Part shown: positions 48,051-56,949 of the stretch, piece by piece | How positions within the stretch are numbered: position 1 is the first letter of the stretch | Layout: every line of letters starts with the position of its first letter | Assembly: GCA_029269725.1 (NCBI GenBank) | Contig: JARJHS010000002.1 | Span: forward strand, 496,001-560,000 | Origin: Pollutibacter soli | Lineage (GTDB): Bacteria; Bacteroidota; Bacteroidia; Chitinophagales; Chitinophagaceae | Direction of reading: 5' to 3' | Length of the DNA: 64,000 bases | Notes under the pieces: model-generated | What the model saw: the letters and a program-made list of their open reading frames with translations, nothing else | Database searches by the model: none | What the model was told of the DNA's origin: nothing | Position numbers and translations under genes: made by a program

Positions 48051-51000
48051 ATGGTTGAGACATTTATACGCAGACCTGTTTTATCATTAGTCATTTCTAT
48101 CATCATCACTTTACTTGGTGTGCTGGCGCTATTCAGTTTGCCGATCACCCAGTTCCCGGATATTGTGCCGCCCTCAGTTGTTGTTACGGCTACTTATAAT
48201 GGAGCTAATGCAGAAGTGTGTACCAACGCTGTTGCCATCCCGATTGAACGGGCAGTGAATGGTGTGCCTGGTATGACTTATATGAACACGGTAAGCAGTA
48301 ACAATGGTGTGACGCTTATCCAGATCTTTTTTAAAGTAGGCACTGATCCTGACCAGGCCGCGGTAAATGTACAAAACAGGGTAACGACCGTGCTCGATGA
48401 ACTTCCTGAAGAAGTTATCCGGGCTGGTGTGCAGGCGGAGAAGGAGGTAAATAGTATGCTGCTCTACCTGAACATCGTGAGTACAAATGATGATGCCGAT
48501 GAGGAATTCATTTACAACTTTACCGATATCAATGTTCTTCATGAATTGAAACGAATCGAAGGTGTTGGATTTGTTGATATCATGGGGGCACGCGATTATT
48601 CCATTCGCGTCTGGTTAAAACCGGACAGGATGCTTGCATATAATATATCAACGGATGAAGTAATAAAGTCTTTAAGGGCGCAGAATATAGATGCAGCACC
48701 GGGCGTGGCAGGAGAGAATTCAGGAAAGGACAGGCAGGTGAAGCAATATGTATTGAAGTACACAGGTAAATTCAATACGCCTGAACAGTATGGTGATGTT
48801 GTAATGAAAGCTCAGGCTGATGGATCTGTTCTTCGGTTGAAAGATATTGCTGATATTGAATTCGGTACGTTCAGTTACGATATGGTTTCAAAAACCGATG
48901 GTCGTCCTTCCGCATCGATAATGATCAAACAGCGCCCGGGAAGCAATGCGCGTGAAGTCATTCAGAACATCAAGGATAAAATGGGAGAATTGAAGTCTAC
49001 GGTTTTCCCGCCCGGGATGGATTACAATTTTGCATACGACGTTTCACGTTTTCTTGATGCCAGTATTCATGAAGTAATCCGTACGCTGATTGAAGCGATG
49101 GTTCTGGTATTTGTTGTTGTATTTATTTTCCTGCAGGATTTCAGATCAACACTGATTCCGGCTCTGGCGGTTCCGGTTGCATTGGTAGGAACGCTGGCGT
49201 TCATGCTTGCACTGGATTTTTCCATAAATATGCTGACCCTTTTTGCATTGGTACTGGCCATTGGAATTGTGGTGGATAACGCAATTGTAGTTGTAGAGGC
49301 TGTGCACGTGAAGATGGAGAAGGATAAACTGCCGCCATTGGAAGCTACCATTGCTGCTATGAAGGAAATCACTTCAGCGATCATTGCTATTACATTGGTA
49401 ATGTCAGCGGTATTTATACCTGTTGCATTCCTTTCTGGTCCTGTTGGCGTTTTTTACCGGCAGTTCAGCATCACGCTTGCTATTTCAATTGTTATATCGG
49501 GAATAAATGCATTAACGCTTACTCCCGCCCTGTGTGCCCTTATGTTGAAACCACATTCGCCTGCGCATACGAGACGAAACCTGCTGGCAAGATTCTTTCA
49601 TGGATTTAATAAGGCTTATAACAAAACCGAAAATGCATATACCGGAATTGTTTCGAAGATTGCACGGAAAAAAATCATCACACTCGGAGCTATTCTTCTT
49701 TTTGTACTCGGAAGCTGGTTCCTTTTGCGTGCACTTCCCTCAGGGTTTATTCCAACAGAAGATCAGAGTATCATCTATGTAAACGTAACAACACCCGCCG
49801 GGTCGACTCTTGAAAGAACAGAGCTTGTGTTGGATGAAGTTGAATCGAAACTCGGAAAACTGGCTGGTGTAGATAATATCAGTACCCTCGCGGGCTATAG
49901 TCTGATGAGTGAAATCACTGGCGCCTCCTATGGAATGGCGATGATCAATCTGAAAGGATGGGAAGAACGAAAAGAATCAGTGGAAGAGTTGATCGCCCAT
50001 TTTGCAAAAAATACTTCCGGTATCAGTGATGCGACGATAGAATATTTCGCGCCACCGTCCGTGCCGGGATTTGGTAATGCGAGCGGATTTGAATTTCGTT
50101 TACTGAATAAAAACCGAAGCGGTAATCTCGAAGAGATGGCGGTCGTCACAAAAAACTTTCTGGAGGAATTAAATAAAGACAAGCGAATCGGTGGTGCTTT
50201 CACCGGTTTTGATCCAAGCTTTCCACAGTACATTATTCACGTCGACCAGGAAATGGCAGCGAAAAAAGGAGTGACTGTTGAAAATGCAATGAACACATTG
50301 CAGACGCTGATGGGAAGTTATTATGCGACCAACTTTATTCGTTTCGGACAAATGTATAAAGTAATGTTGCAGGCACTTCCGGAATACCGGCGCACACCGG
50401 ATGATCTGCTGAAACTATATGTGAAAAACGAACGCGGAGAGATGGTTGCATTTTCAACATTTACAAGGCTGGAAAGAATACTTGGTCCTGAGCAGATCAC
50501 CAGGTACAATATGTACAATGCGGCGATGATCAATGGTGATGCTTCACCAGGTAACAGTACGAGCGAGGCTATTACAGCGATCCAGGAAACGACAAAAAAG
50601 TTGCCAGCGGGATATGATTATGAATGGAGTGGTATGACGCGTGAACAGATCCTTTCCGGCAACCAGGCCATCTGGATTTTCATGCTCTGCCTTTTGTTTG
50701 TGTATCTGTTGCTCGCAGCGCAGTATGAAAGCTTTCTCTTACCGCTACCTGTTATTCTTTCGTTACCTGTCGGAATTTTTGGTGCTCTGTTTTTCCTTTG
50801 GCTGGGCGGACTCGAAAATAATATTTATGCACAGGTAGCAATGGTTATGCTGATAGGACTTCTTGGTAAAAATGCCATCCTTATTGTTGAATTCGCGATA
50901 CAGGACAGGAAGCGTGGTTTGTCAATTGTGCATGCAGCGAAGATGGGGGCAAAAGCAAGGTTGCGTCCGATCCTGATGACATCGTTTGCATTTGTTGCAG

Positions 51001-51224
51001 GATTGATTCCGCTGTGTATTGCTTCAGGTGCAGGTGCCATCGGAAACAGAACGATCGGTATGACTTCCGCAGGAGGAATGCTCCTCGGAACAGTGATTGG
51101 AGTAATTGTAGTACCCGGGCTGTATGTTGTTTTTGCGAAAATGGCTGAATCTGGTCGGTTCAAAAGACGAATAAAAACTCAATTGAATCGCCCGCCAGAA
51201 AAATTAAAAGAACTCCCTGCCTGA
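48051..51224 (+). CDS. RND multidrug efflux transporter, HAE1/AcrB family (1057 aa)
   Basis: Full-length RND permease starting with the typical MVETFIRRPVLSLVISIIIT and containing LPITQFPDIVPPSVVVTATY and GANAEVCTNAVAIPIERAVNG. The proton-relay helix 4 is FALVLAIGIVVDNAIVVVEA with the Asp pair near residues 405-410, and the later repeat is LLGKNAILIVEFAIQDRKRG. The end of helix 12 is GGMLLGTVIGVIVVPGLYVV. Twelve membrane helices and two large periplasmic loops are predicted. It exports hydrophobic drugs, detergents or other amphiphiles using the proton gradient. Substrate range cannot be read from sequence. Confidence 0.96.
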   Translation: MVETFIRRPVLSLVISIIITLLGVLALFSLPITQFPDIVPPSVVVTATYNGANAEVCTNAVAIPIERAVNGVPGMTYMNTVSSNNGVTLIQIFFKVGTDPDQAAVNVQNRVTTVLDELPEEVIRAGVQAEKEVNSMLLYLNIVSTNDDADEEFIYNFTDINVLHELKRIEGVGFVDIMGARDYSIRVWLKPDRMLAYNISTDEVIKSLRAQNIDAAPGVAGENSGKDRQVKQYVLKYTGKFNTPEQYGDVVMKAQADGSVLRLKDIADIEFGTFSYDMVSKTDGRPSASIMIKQRPGSNAREVIQNIKDKMGELKSTVFPPGMDYNFAYDVSRFLDASIHEVIRTLIEAMVLVFVVVFIFLQDFRSTLIPALAVPVALVGTLAFMLALDFSINMLTLFALVLAIGIVVDNAIVVVEAVHVKMEKDKLPPLEATIAAMKEITSAIIAITLVMSAVFIPVAFLSGPVGVFYRQFSITLAISIVISGINALTLTPALCALMLKPHSPAHTRRNLLARFFHGFNKAYNKTENAYTGIVSKIARKKIITLGAILLFVLGSWFLLRALPSGFIPTEDQSIIYVNVTTPAGSTLERTELVLDEVESKLGKLAGVDNISTLAGYSLMSEITGASYGMAMINLKGWEERKESVEELIAHFAKNTSGISDATIEYFAPPSVPGFGNASGFEFRLLNKNRSGNLEEMAVVTKNFLEELNKDKRIGGAFTGFDPSFPQYIIHVDQEMAAKKGVTVENAMNTLQTLMGSYYATNFIRFGQMYKVMLQALPEYRRTPDDLLKLYVKNERGEMVAFSTFTRLERILGPEQITRYNMYNAAMINGDASPGNSTSEAITAIQETTKKLPAGYDYEWSGMTREQILSGNQAIWIFMLCLLFVYLLLAAQYESFLLPLPVILSLPVGIFGALFFLWLGGLENNIYAQVAMVMLIGLLGKNAILIVEFAIQDRKRGLSIVHAAKMGAKARLRPILMTSFAFVAGLIPLCIASGAGAIGNRTIGMTSAGGMLLGTVIGVIVVPGLYVVFAKMAESGRFKRRIKTQLNRPPEKLKELPA

Positions 51225-51258
51225 TTAACTATTTAGCGATATACCTGAAAATGGAAAA

Positions 51259-52710
51259 ATGAATATGATGAGGAACCTGATTATATGTTTGATTTTTTTC
51301 TGTTGCGCAGCGTTCGTATTTAGCGGATGCAAAGCTGCACGCGAAGTACAAATGCCGCCGGTTCCTGTCGTACCTGCTTCATATGGTGATTCATTGTCCG
51401 GTGGGACAATAGCGTCATTGCCCTTAAAGCAATTTTTTACAGATCCATACCTGTTGCAACTGATCGATAGTGTACTGAAGAATAATCCCGACCTGGGTAT
51501 TGCATTGCAACAGGTGGAAATTGCCCGTGCTACTGTAGCGATAAGAAAAGGGGCATTGTTACCGCAAGTGAATGGATTGGTTACGGCAAGCGGCGATCAC
51601 TATGGAAAATACACGATGACGGGTGTTGGCAATTTTGATACAAATCTTTCATCAAATATTTCTGAGGGACAGAAAGTGGCAACAGGGTTCACGCCGGATT
51701 TTTTTATCGGATTCAGAAGCACATGGGAAATTGATATCTGGGGAAAACTTAAACAACAGCAAAAGGCGGCAATCGCAGGATGGCTCGCCACTGAAAGGGG
51801 ACGGCAATACCTGGTAACGGGCCTTGTTGCTTCAGTGGCGTCGATGTATTACGAACTCATGGCGCTAGACTATGAATTGAAAATAGTGAAGAAGAATGTA
51901 GGGTTACAGGAGCGCGCACTGGAGATCATCAAAGTTCAAAAGGAAGGAGGAAGAGCAACAGAGCTTGCAGTAAGGCAATTTGCCGCTCAGTTGTTGAATA
52001 CCCAGGCTCTTGAGTTTCGTACACGGCAGGAAATGGTGGCTATAGAATTACAACTCAATGCACTGGCAGGCAGGTTCCCGATAGAGATCAAAAGAGACAC
52101 TTCCCTGATGGAGTTACCATTGCCTTCGGTTATGCATACCGGTGTGCCTTCAGATCTTTTGCTGAGAAGACCGGATATACAACAGGCGGAGTATGAGCTG
52201 GAAGCCGCAAAAGCCAATGTGCTTGCTGCGAGAAAAGCATTCCTGCCCTCACTCACTATCGCGCCTTATGCTGGTTTCAATGCTTTTCGGGGGAATGTAA
52301 TATTTAATCCTTCGTCTATTGTTTATGGCCTGATAGGAGGCATCACCGCACCCATTTTTAACGGATGGCGAATCAGATCCGATTACCAGGTTGCAAATGC
52401 AGAAAACAGCCAGGCGGTTTACAACTATCAGAAATTAATTTATCATAGTTATGCAGAAGTGGTTACTCAGTATAACAGGATGCAGAACAATTCCAGAATA
52501 TTTCAACTTAAAAACCAGGAGTTCCAGGAACTGTCAACGGCAGCCCTAACGGCGCGTGATCTTTACCTAAGCGGCTACGCGAATTATCTTGAAATCATTA
52601 CTGCACAGAAAAGTCTTCTCGAAGCAGAGTTGCAACTCGCTATTTCAAAAAAAGACATTTACCTCAGTGCAGTTGATCTCTACCGATCATTGGGTGGGGG
52701 ATGGAATTGA
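51259..52710 (+). CDS. RND efflux outer-membrane channel lipoprotein, NodT/TolC type (483 aa)
   Basis: Outer-membrane factor of the pump. Lipoprotein signal with lipobox FSGC (Cys near residue 23). Two OEP repeats are seen: YLLQLIDSVLKNNPDLGIAL and QQVEIARATVAIRKGALLPQ in the first, LLLRRPDIQQAEYELEAAKA and NVLAARKAFLPSLTIAPYAG in the second. GITAPIFNGWRIRSDYQVAN and YLSGYANYLEIITAQKSLLE are typical of NodT-type proteins. It forms a trimeric beta barrel with a periplasmic tunnel. Last gene of the operon; the next gene downstream is convergent. Confidence 0.95.
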   Translation: MNMMRNLIICLIFFCCAAFVFSGCKAAREVQMPPVPVVPASYGDSLSGGTIASLPLKQFFTDPYLLQLIDSVLKNNPDLGIALQQVEIARATVAIRKGALLPQVNGLVTASGDHYGKYTMTGVGNFDTNLSSNISEGQKVATGFTPDFFIGFRSTWEIDIWGKLKQQQKAAIAGWLATERGRQYLVTGLVASVASMYYELMALDYELKIVKKNVGLQERALEIIKVQKEGGRATELAVRQFAAQLLNTQALEFRTRQEMVAIELQLNALAGRFPIEIKRDTSLMELPLPSVMHTGVPSDLLLRRPDIQQAEYELEAAKANVLAARKAFLPSLTIAPYAGFNAFRGNVIFNPSSIVYGLIGGITAPIFNGWRIRSDYQVANAENSQAVYNYQKLIYHSYAEVVTQYNRMQNNSRIFQLKNQEFQELSTAALTARDLYLSGYANYLEIITAQKSLLEAELQLAISKKDIYLSAVDLYRSLGGGWN

Positions 52711-52800
52711 TCTCAGTTCTGTACAAACTAATAGAACCACGAATGACATATGTGAGTCTTTATTTATGATTCTTTTGCAGTTGCTGAAAGAATTATGTAA

Positions 52801-52830
52801 AGAAAAACCGGCCTGAAAACAGACCGGCTC
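52801..52830 (-). terminator. rho-independent terminator (minus strand)
   Basis: On the minus strand CCGGTCTG pairs with CAGGCCGG around TTTT, followed by TTTTTCTTT. It lies 30 bases after the Tyr/Arg-rich exported protein gene. It may partly serve the convergent efflux operon too. Confidence 0.8.
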
Positions 52831-52859
52831 ACATGGTAGGGATAAAAAAAACAATCTTA

Positions 52860-53744
52860 TTACCTTCTTCCTCTTACGATTACTCTTCTGCCGTGTCCGT
52901 ATGCATGTCCGCGTGGATTTGAATGACCAGGGTTTCTATACACCGGAGCTGGTTTTCGATACGTGGGATAATGTGTTATTGCCGGGCGATAACGATTATA
53001 AACGATCACTGAAGTATTGCGATAAGGCTGATAGTATCTTGGTGCATATGCAATGCGATGCCTCGTGCATGGAGCATAGTACCTGCTGTAATAATTCCTT
53101 TGTGGATGCCAGGATGACCATGCAACTGTTCTACGTGGTGCATACCAATATGGCGGACGATAGTTACTCCACGTTGAAACCCAGGGAACATATCCCGGAG
53201 CAAATACAAATCTCACACCTGGCCAGCCCCACACGTTAACAAAAATTCCATTGTTATTCGTATTATACGCAGATGGTCCACGTCTTTCGCGATCATTGTC
53301 GTCGAAATAATTTCTTTCTTCCGCATCAGTTGGTTCGATGATCACTTCTTCGCCGAAAATATCCTTGTCGCCGACAATCTGAATTACTGCTTCTTCATAA
53401 CCGGTCCGTTCAAGTTCGATTACAGCAATATCCTGATTCTCCCGTTGGGTTACCGGAATCTGCAGAATGAACAACTGTACATCATTATCTCTTTTGTTGA
53501 TAACTCTGATGTAATCAATCTCTCCGTCGTCATTCAAATCAAGATTATTAATGCTGTTTCCATCCTGGTTCAACATTCTTTCAAATGCTTCGGGGGAATT
53601 CGATTTCTTGAAAGCTTCCAAAGCACCGTAAAGATTGAATTGATCTCCTGGCATTCCAGGATTTCTGTCCTGTGCATGGATGGCTAACTGGCTGCCTGTC
53701 AACAGGCCCGCAATTAAAAGTGTACGAATCGTCCTGCGTTTCAT
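52860..53744 (-). CDS. exported protein with an EF-hand-like loop and a Tyr/Arg/Pro-rich tail (294 aa)
   Basis: The start at 53744 gives MKRRTIRTLLIAGLLTGSQL and AIHAQ, a signal peptide. The N-terminal half contains INNLDLNDDGEIDYIRVINK, an Asp-rich loop of EF-hand type (D-x-N-x-D-G-x-I-D), and beta strands such as VQLFILQIPVTQRENQDIAV and EEAVIQIVGDKDIFGEEVII. The second half (after about 170) is low-complexity, rich in Tyr, Arg, Pro, Trp and His (WSNYRPPYWYAPRRTVAWSS, RYYQPYRNTSVIVYNRYRPA), ending GHGRRVIVRGRR. It probably acts at the cell surface. The open frame continues 132 codons upstream to 54140, but that part is spacer repeat and antisense to the next gene. No function known. Confidence 0.75.
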   Translation of the reverse strand: MKRRTIRTLLIAGLLTGSQLAIHAQDRNPGMPGDQFNLYGALEAFKKSNSPEAFERMLNQDGNSINNLDLNDDGEIDYIRVINKRDNDVQLFILQIPVTQRENQDIAVIELERTGYEEAVIQIVGDKDIFGEEVIIEPTDAEERNYFDDNDRERRGPSAYNTNNNGIFVNVWGWPGVRFVFAPGYVPWVSTWSNYRPPYWYAPRRTVAWSSWHPQRNYYSRYYAPCTRHRIAYAPRYYQPYRNTSVIVYNRYRPAITHYPTYRKPAPVYRNPGHSNPRGHAYGHGRRVIVRGRR

Positions 53745-53934
53745 GGTAATAAAATTTATTGTCAGCGGTTGGACTGATGAAGGAAGGAAAGGTTTAATTA
53801 AGGCGGAAGAGTAAGTAATCGGCAGTAAGTTGTAAGCAGGAGCCAGCCGTTGTGTTGGTGGACCTTTTTCTTTTTCAGTTACAGTTTCTGATGCTGGCCT
53901 AGGTAAAAGACCAACGAGAAGCGTTGTTCCACAT

Positions 53935-54063
53935 AAAAAAATGCACTGCGCCCAATCTGCTGCCTGCTGCTTTCCCTGACAACAGGCAACCTGCCAGTCC
54001 GGTAGCCAGGGCAGGCGTGACGACAACAGCCAACTCCTTTTGCCTTTCGCCTCCTTACTTTTG
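53935..54063. repeat. spacer repeats and a CCTGCC hairpin before the flavin-reductase-like gene
   Basis: GCCTGCTGCTTTCCC, then CCTGCC-N14-GGCAGG (53990-54015), then CAACTCCTTTTGCCTTTCGC and CTCCTTACTTTTGCC. The last unit contains the consensus -7 element TACTTTTG (54056-54063). The 190 bp between this and the start of the exported-protein gene contain no further gene. Confidence 0.6.
54056..54063 (+). promoter_or_regulatory. -7 element inside a spacer-repeat unit, giving a leaderless transcript
   Basis: TACTTTTG, four bases before the ATG at 54068. TTTTG also occurs further upstream in repeat units at plausible -33 distance. Confidence 0.45.
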
Positions 54064-54067
54064 CCTG

Positions 54068-54952
54068 ATGAAACGAATCGAGTTCGCATCCATCCCCACA
54101 TCTGAAAAACAAGGCTGGCTTCAACACGCCGTTGCACCACGTCCTATCTGCTTCGCATCGACTGTTAACAAAGAAGGCGCTGTCAACTTAAGTCCGTTTT
54201 CATTTTTCAATTTATTTTCGACGCAACCGCCTATCCTGGTTTTTTCACCTTCGAGGCGACTACGTGATGGTTCGGTAAAGCATACACTTACCAATATGGA
54301 AGAAGTACCCGAGGTAACCATAAATATTGTTGATGTGCTTATGGTGCAGCAGGTTTCTTTGGCGAGTTGCGAGTATCCTAAGCATATTGATGAATTTGTT
54401 AAAGCAGGATTCACGCCATTAAAATCTGAAATCGTAAGACCGCCACGTGTCGCCGAAAGCAAAGTACAGATGGAATGCCGCGTTGTACAGATCATACCAT
54501 TGGGTCATGAAGGCGGTTCCGGAAATTTGGCACTTTGCGAAGTGTTGATCATGCATGTCTCCGAAGATATTTTGAACGAAGCTGGAACAATGATCGATCA
54601 CAGGAAACTTCATCATGCGGCAAGGCTTGGTGGAAACTGGTATAGTAAGGTAGATGAGCAAAGTATTTTCCAGGTAGAAAAACCAAATGTTCACCTCGGC
54701 ATTGGTTTCGATCAGTTACCAGATTCAATTAGAAGAAGTAAGATCCTCACCGGAAATCAATTGGGTCAACTCGCAAATGTGACGGGCATCCCTGAAGCAG
54801 AACTTGCGTTTTACGATCCTCATGTAAAAGAAATCGTTCAGTATTTTTCAAACAATCCTGATGAAATGGAAATTGAAATGCACCGTCACGCAGGAAGATT
54901 ACTTGATGAGGGAAAAGTAGCCGAGGCATGGCAGGTGTTGTTGATGTACTGA
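54068..54952 (+). CDS. flavin reductase-like (FMN-binding split barrel) protein (294 aa)
   Basis: The N-terminal half is a flavin-reductase-like domain: LQHAVAPRPICFASTVNKEG (about 19-38), AVNLSPFSFFNLFSTQPPIL (about 39-58), VFSPSRRLRDGSVKHTLTNM (about 59-78) and EVTINIVDVLMVQQVSLASC (about 83-102). These bind FMN in a split barrel. After about residue 215 an extra C-terminal helical part follows (HLGIGFDQLPDSIRRSKILT, LGQLANVTGIPEAELAFYDP), not part of the core family. The substrate is unknown. The start at 54068 is supported by the first strand and the promoter element; the longer frame back to 53924 is translated spacer repeat. Confidence 0.85.
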   Translation: MKRIEFASIPTSEKQGWLQHAVAPRPICFASTVNKEGAVNLSPFSFFNLFSTQPPILVFSPSRRLRDGSVKHTLTNMEEVPEVTINIVDVLMVQQVSLASCEYPKHIDEFVKAGFTPLKSEIVRPPRVAESKVQMECRVVQIIPLGHEGGSGNLALCEVLIMHVSEDILNEAGTMIDHRKLHHAARLGGNWYSKVDEQSIFQVEKPNVHLGIGFDQLPDSIRRSKILTGNQLGQLANVTGIPEAELAFYDPHVKEIVQYFSNNPDEMEIEMHRHAGRLLDEGKVAEAWQVLLMY

Positions 54953-55195
54953 GAAGTGAGGGCGCAGAAGACAGAATGCGGAATACATTTAAAAGGCAGC
55001 AGGCAAAAGTCAATAGGAATCAGCTGGCCTCTGTATGGGCAGGCCTGTTTTCTGTATGCAATTTTCTGTTTCTGATTAAGGCAAAAGGCAAATTTTAGCA
55101 GCGAAAGATAATCAGGATAAAAAAATAAGCATATAACTATTCTGCAAAGCTCCACCAGGGTGACAACCGACAACCGACAACTCACAACTTCTTTT
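54953..55195. repeat. spacer repeats running into the HEAT gene end
   Basis: AAAGGCAGCAGGCAAAAGTC, GGGCAGGCC (55028-55036), AAGGCAAAAGGCAAATTTTAG (55079-55099), then GACAACCGACAACCGACAAC (55162-55181) and TTCTTTTGCC (55190-55199). No gene here. The stop codon and the last residues of the minus-strand HEAT-like gene are made of these repeats. Confidence 0.65.
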
Positions 55196-55730
55196 GCCTA
55201 CTAACTTTAGCCTTGTCGCCCTCCATTTCCCGCAACACTTTGCTCGCACGACTAGCAAACGCTGCCGTCTGATGTGGCAACTGATCTTCAATAAGCATTT
55301 TTATCTCCGGAATTATTTCCGGATGATCTTTTGCAAGGTTACAAAGAACAGTCAGTGAAAACGCCTTAACTGCAACAGCTTCATCGGGAGACTCCACAAA
55401 TCTGAAACAGGTATCCATTACTTCACCCTGCATGCTTTTTGGAATGGTTACAAACTGCAACAGTCTTACTATATTTCTTTTTACTGCACCATGCAAACCT
55501 TCTTTTGTACAGTAAGAAACAATTTTTTTGAGATGCTTCTTTACCAGTTTCGGGTGAGCTATAGTGATAGTACTCAGCGGCCAGCCTGCTCTTTGTACAA
55601 CCCGGTATTCATCGTGAAGAAAAAGATCGACCAGTTGATCAAAACGATTCTGATCTTCTCCGACATAAGAGACAATTTTCGTTGCCTGCGCTTTTGAGTG
55701 TTCCTTTAAAATTTCGTCTCTCAGCTTCAT
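55182..55730 (-). CDS. HEAT-repeat-like protein (182 aa)
   Basis: An all-helical protein with HEAT/ARM-like pairs: QNRFDQLVDLFLHDEYRVVQ, RAGWPLSTITIAHPKLVKKH, GLHGAVKRNIVRLLQFVTIP, AVAVKAFSLTVLCNLAKDHP and TAAFASRASKVLREMEGDKA. No membrane segment, so it is cytoplasmic, probably a binding scaffold. Function unknown. The last residues (VSRQKKL) and the TGA come from spacer repeats, so the original end was probably near EGDKAK. Confidence 0.7.
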   Translation of the reverse strand: MKLRDEILKEHSKAQATKIVSYVGEDQNRFDQLVDLFLHDEYRVVQRAGWPLSTITIAHPKLVKKHLKKIVSYCTKEGLHGAVKRNIVRLLQFVTIPKSMQGEVMDTCFRFVESPDEAVAVKAFSLTVLCNLAKDHPEIIPEIKMLIEDQLPHQTAAFASRASKVLREMEGDKAKVSRQKKL

Positions 55731-55760
55731 AAGGCTAAAACAAGATATTCCTGTTATATG

Positions 55761-56843
55761 CTATTTGTGCTTTACTGCCTGGTAATGATTTTTCAATACA
55801 TCTTCGCCAAAATCATTTCCCTTCTCGCGCCAGATGGCATGTATATGATTGGCCTCATTTCTCGGTCCGCCGTTATTGTCAAATTCAATTAAAAACCCCG
55901 GCCCGTTAATCACGAAATAGTGCGGTTTCTTCTCTTCGTATTCTCCAATCCATCCAAAATAAATATTATCAACACCGGCTTTCAGGATCTTGTTGTACTC
56001 CATCACTGCTTTATCATATTCGAGGTTGAATACAAATTCCCTGACTATATAGATTAGCAGATCTTTCTGCTCCTGGTTAAATTCGGATGCCTTAATTCCC
56101 CAGGAATCGATAAGCCTTTTCCCACTTTCAGCAGCAGTGATAATGTCGCCGGGAACTGCCGTACTCTGCGTTGCTTTCTTCTTTTGCTCCGTAGATAAAA
56201 CGCTGATCAGTTTCAGTCCCAGATCTTCCTCCTGCCCCAATACACGCCAGCCTGCATAGGCAGTTTCAGGATATTCTGCAGGATCAGTACCGATGAAGAA
56301 TGGGGTAACTGCGATTTTTCCTGCAGAGAAAGTAAAGTTGACAGACAAATGATGTCCCTCTAATTTAAAGCCCCAGGTATCGTCCGTGGGCTTTCCATAA
56401 AAAGCAAAATAAAAATTCCGATGCGACCATTTCAGATCCATCAGTCGGTTGTACAAATTTTCATTTATGGTTTTGTTGTAGAACATAGTATCCATCCAGC
56501 GATTGAGCAGATCGTCGAGATGCATAATGCTGGTTGCTTTCAGATAACCTTGTGAACTAAGCGCTGCAGATAAAATCCGGTGCACAAGTTTGCGTTGTTC
56601 AACAGTCATGTTACCAATACTCGTTCCTGAACGTGCTCGCAGGCCTACCGGAAGGTTATTCCACATGACTCTTGAAGTATCAGTAAATTGCAATTCACCT
56701 GAGTGAACCTGCATCTTACTGAAAGAATTGTAAAGCTGAATTGCGGACTGTTTTATTTCAGATTCGTATCCTGCCTGACCCTGTGATTTTATAGAAGAAA
56801 CACAACAGAACAATACAATGCAAAACAATCGCTGGATGGCTCG
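55761..56843 (-). CDS. DUF3500 family exported protein (360 aa)
   Basis: The start at 56843 gives a signal peptide (MRAIQRLFCIVLFCCVSSIK then SQGQ). DUF3500 features are the end pattern YFGWIGEYEEKKPHYFVING, PGFLIEFDNNGGPRNEANHI, HAIWREKGNDFGEDVLKNHY and, in the middle, HHLSVNFTFSAGKIAVTPFF and IGTDPAEYPETAYAGWRVLG. The His residues in HHLS, NHIH and the final NHY may bind a metal, but the function of the family is not established. It would be periplasmic. It forms a minus-strand run with the amidohydrolase behind it, which suggests joint export-related use, unproven. Confidence 0.85.
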   Translation of the reverse strand, partial: RAIQRLFCIVLFCCVSSIKSQGQAGYESEIKQSAIQLYNSFSKMQVHSGELQFTDTSRVMWNNLPVGLRARSGTSIGNMTVEQRKLVHRILSAALSSQGYLKATSIMHLDDLLNRWMDTMFYNKTINENLYNRLMDLKWSHRNFYFAFYGKPTDDTWGFKLEGHHLSVNFTFSAGKIAVTPFFIGTDPAEYPETAYAGWRVLGQEEDLGLKLISVLSTEQKKKATQSTAVPGDIITAAESGKRLIDSWGIKASEFNQEQKDLLIYIVREFVFNLEYDKAVMEYNKILKAGVDNIYFGWIGEYEEKKPHYFVINGPGFLIEFDNNGGPRNEANHIHAIWREKGNDFGEDVLKNHYQAVKHK

Positions 56844-56949
56844 CATGGCTGGTATTTTAGGGAAAGGTAATTTTTTCAATGAAACAAAAATCAAGAGATT
56901 AGGCGATCCTTCCTTTCATCATTAAGTCAGACCTACGAAGCAGGAAAAC

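Noticed and set aside
53924-54067. Upstream extension of the flavin-reductase-like gene
   Set aside because: The extra 48 codons are spacer repeat, and the promoter element lies inside them.
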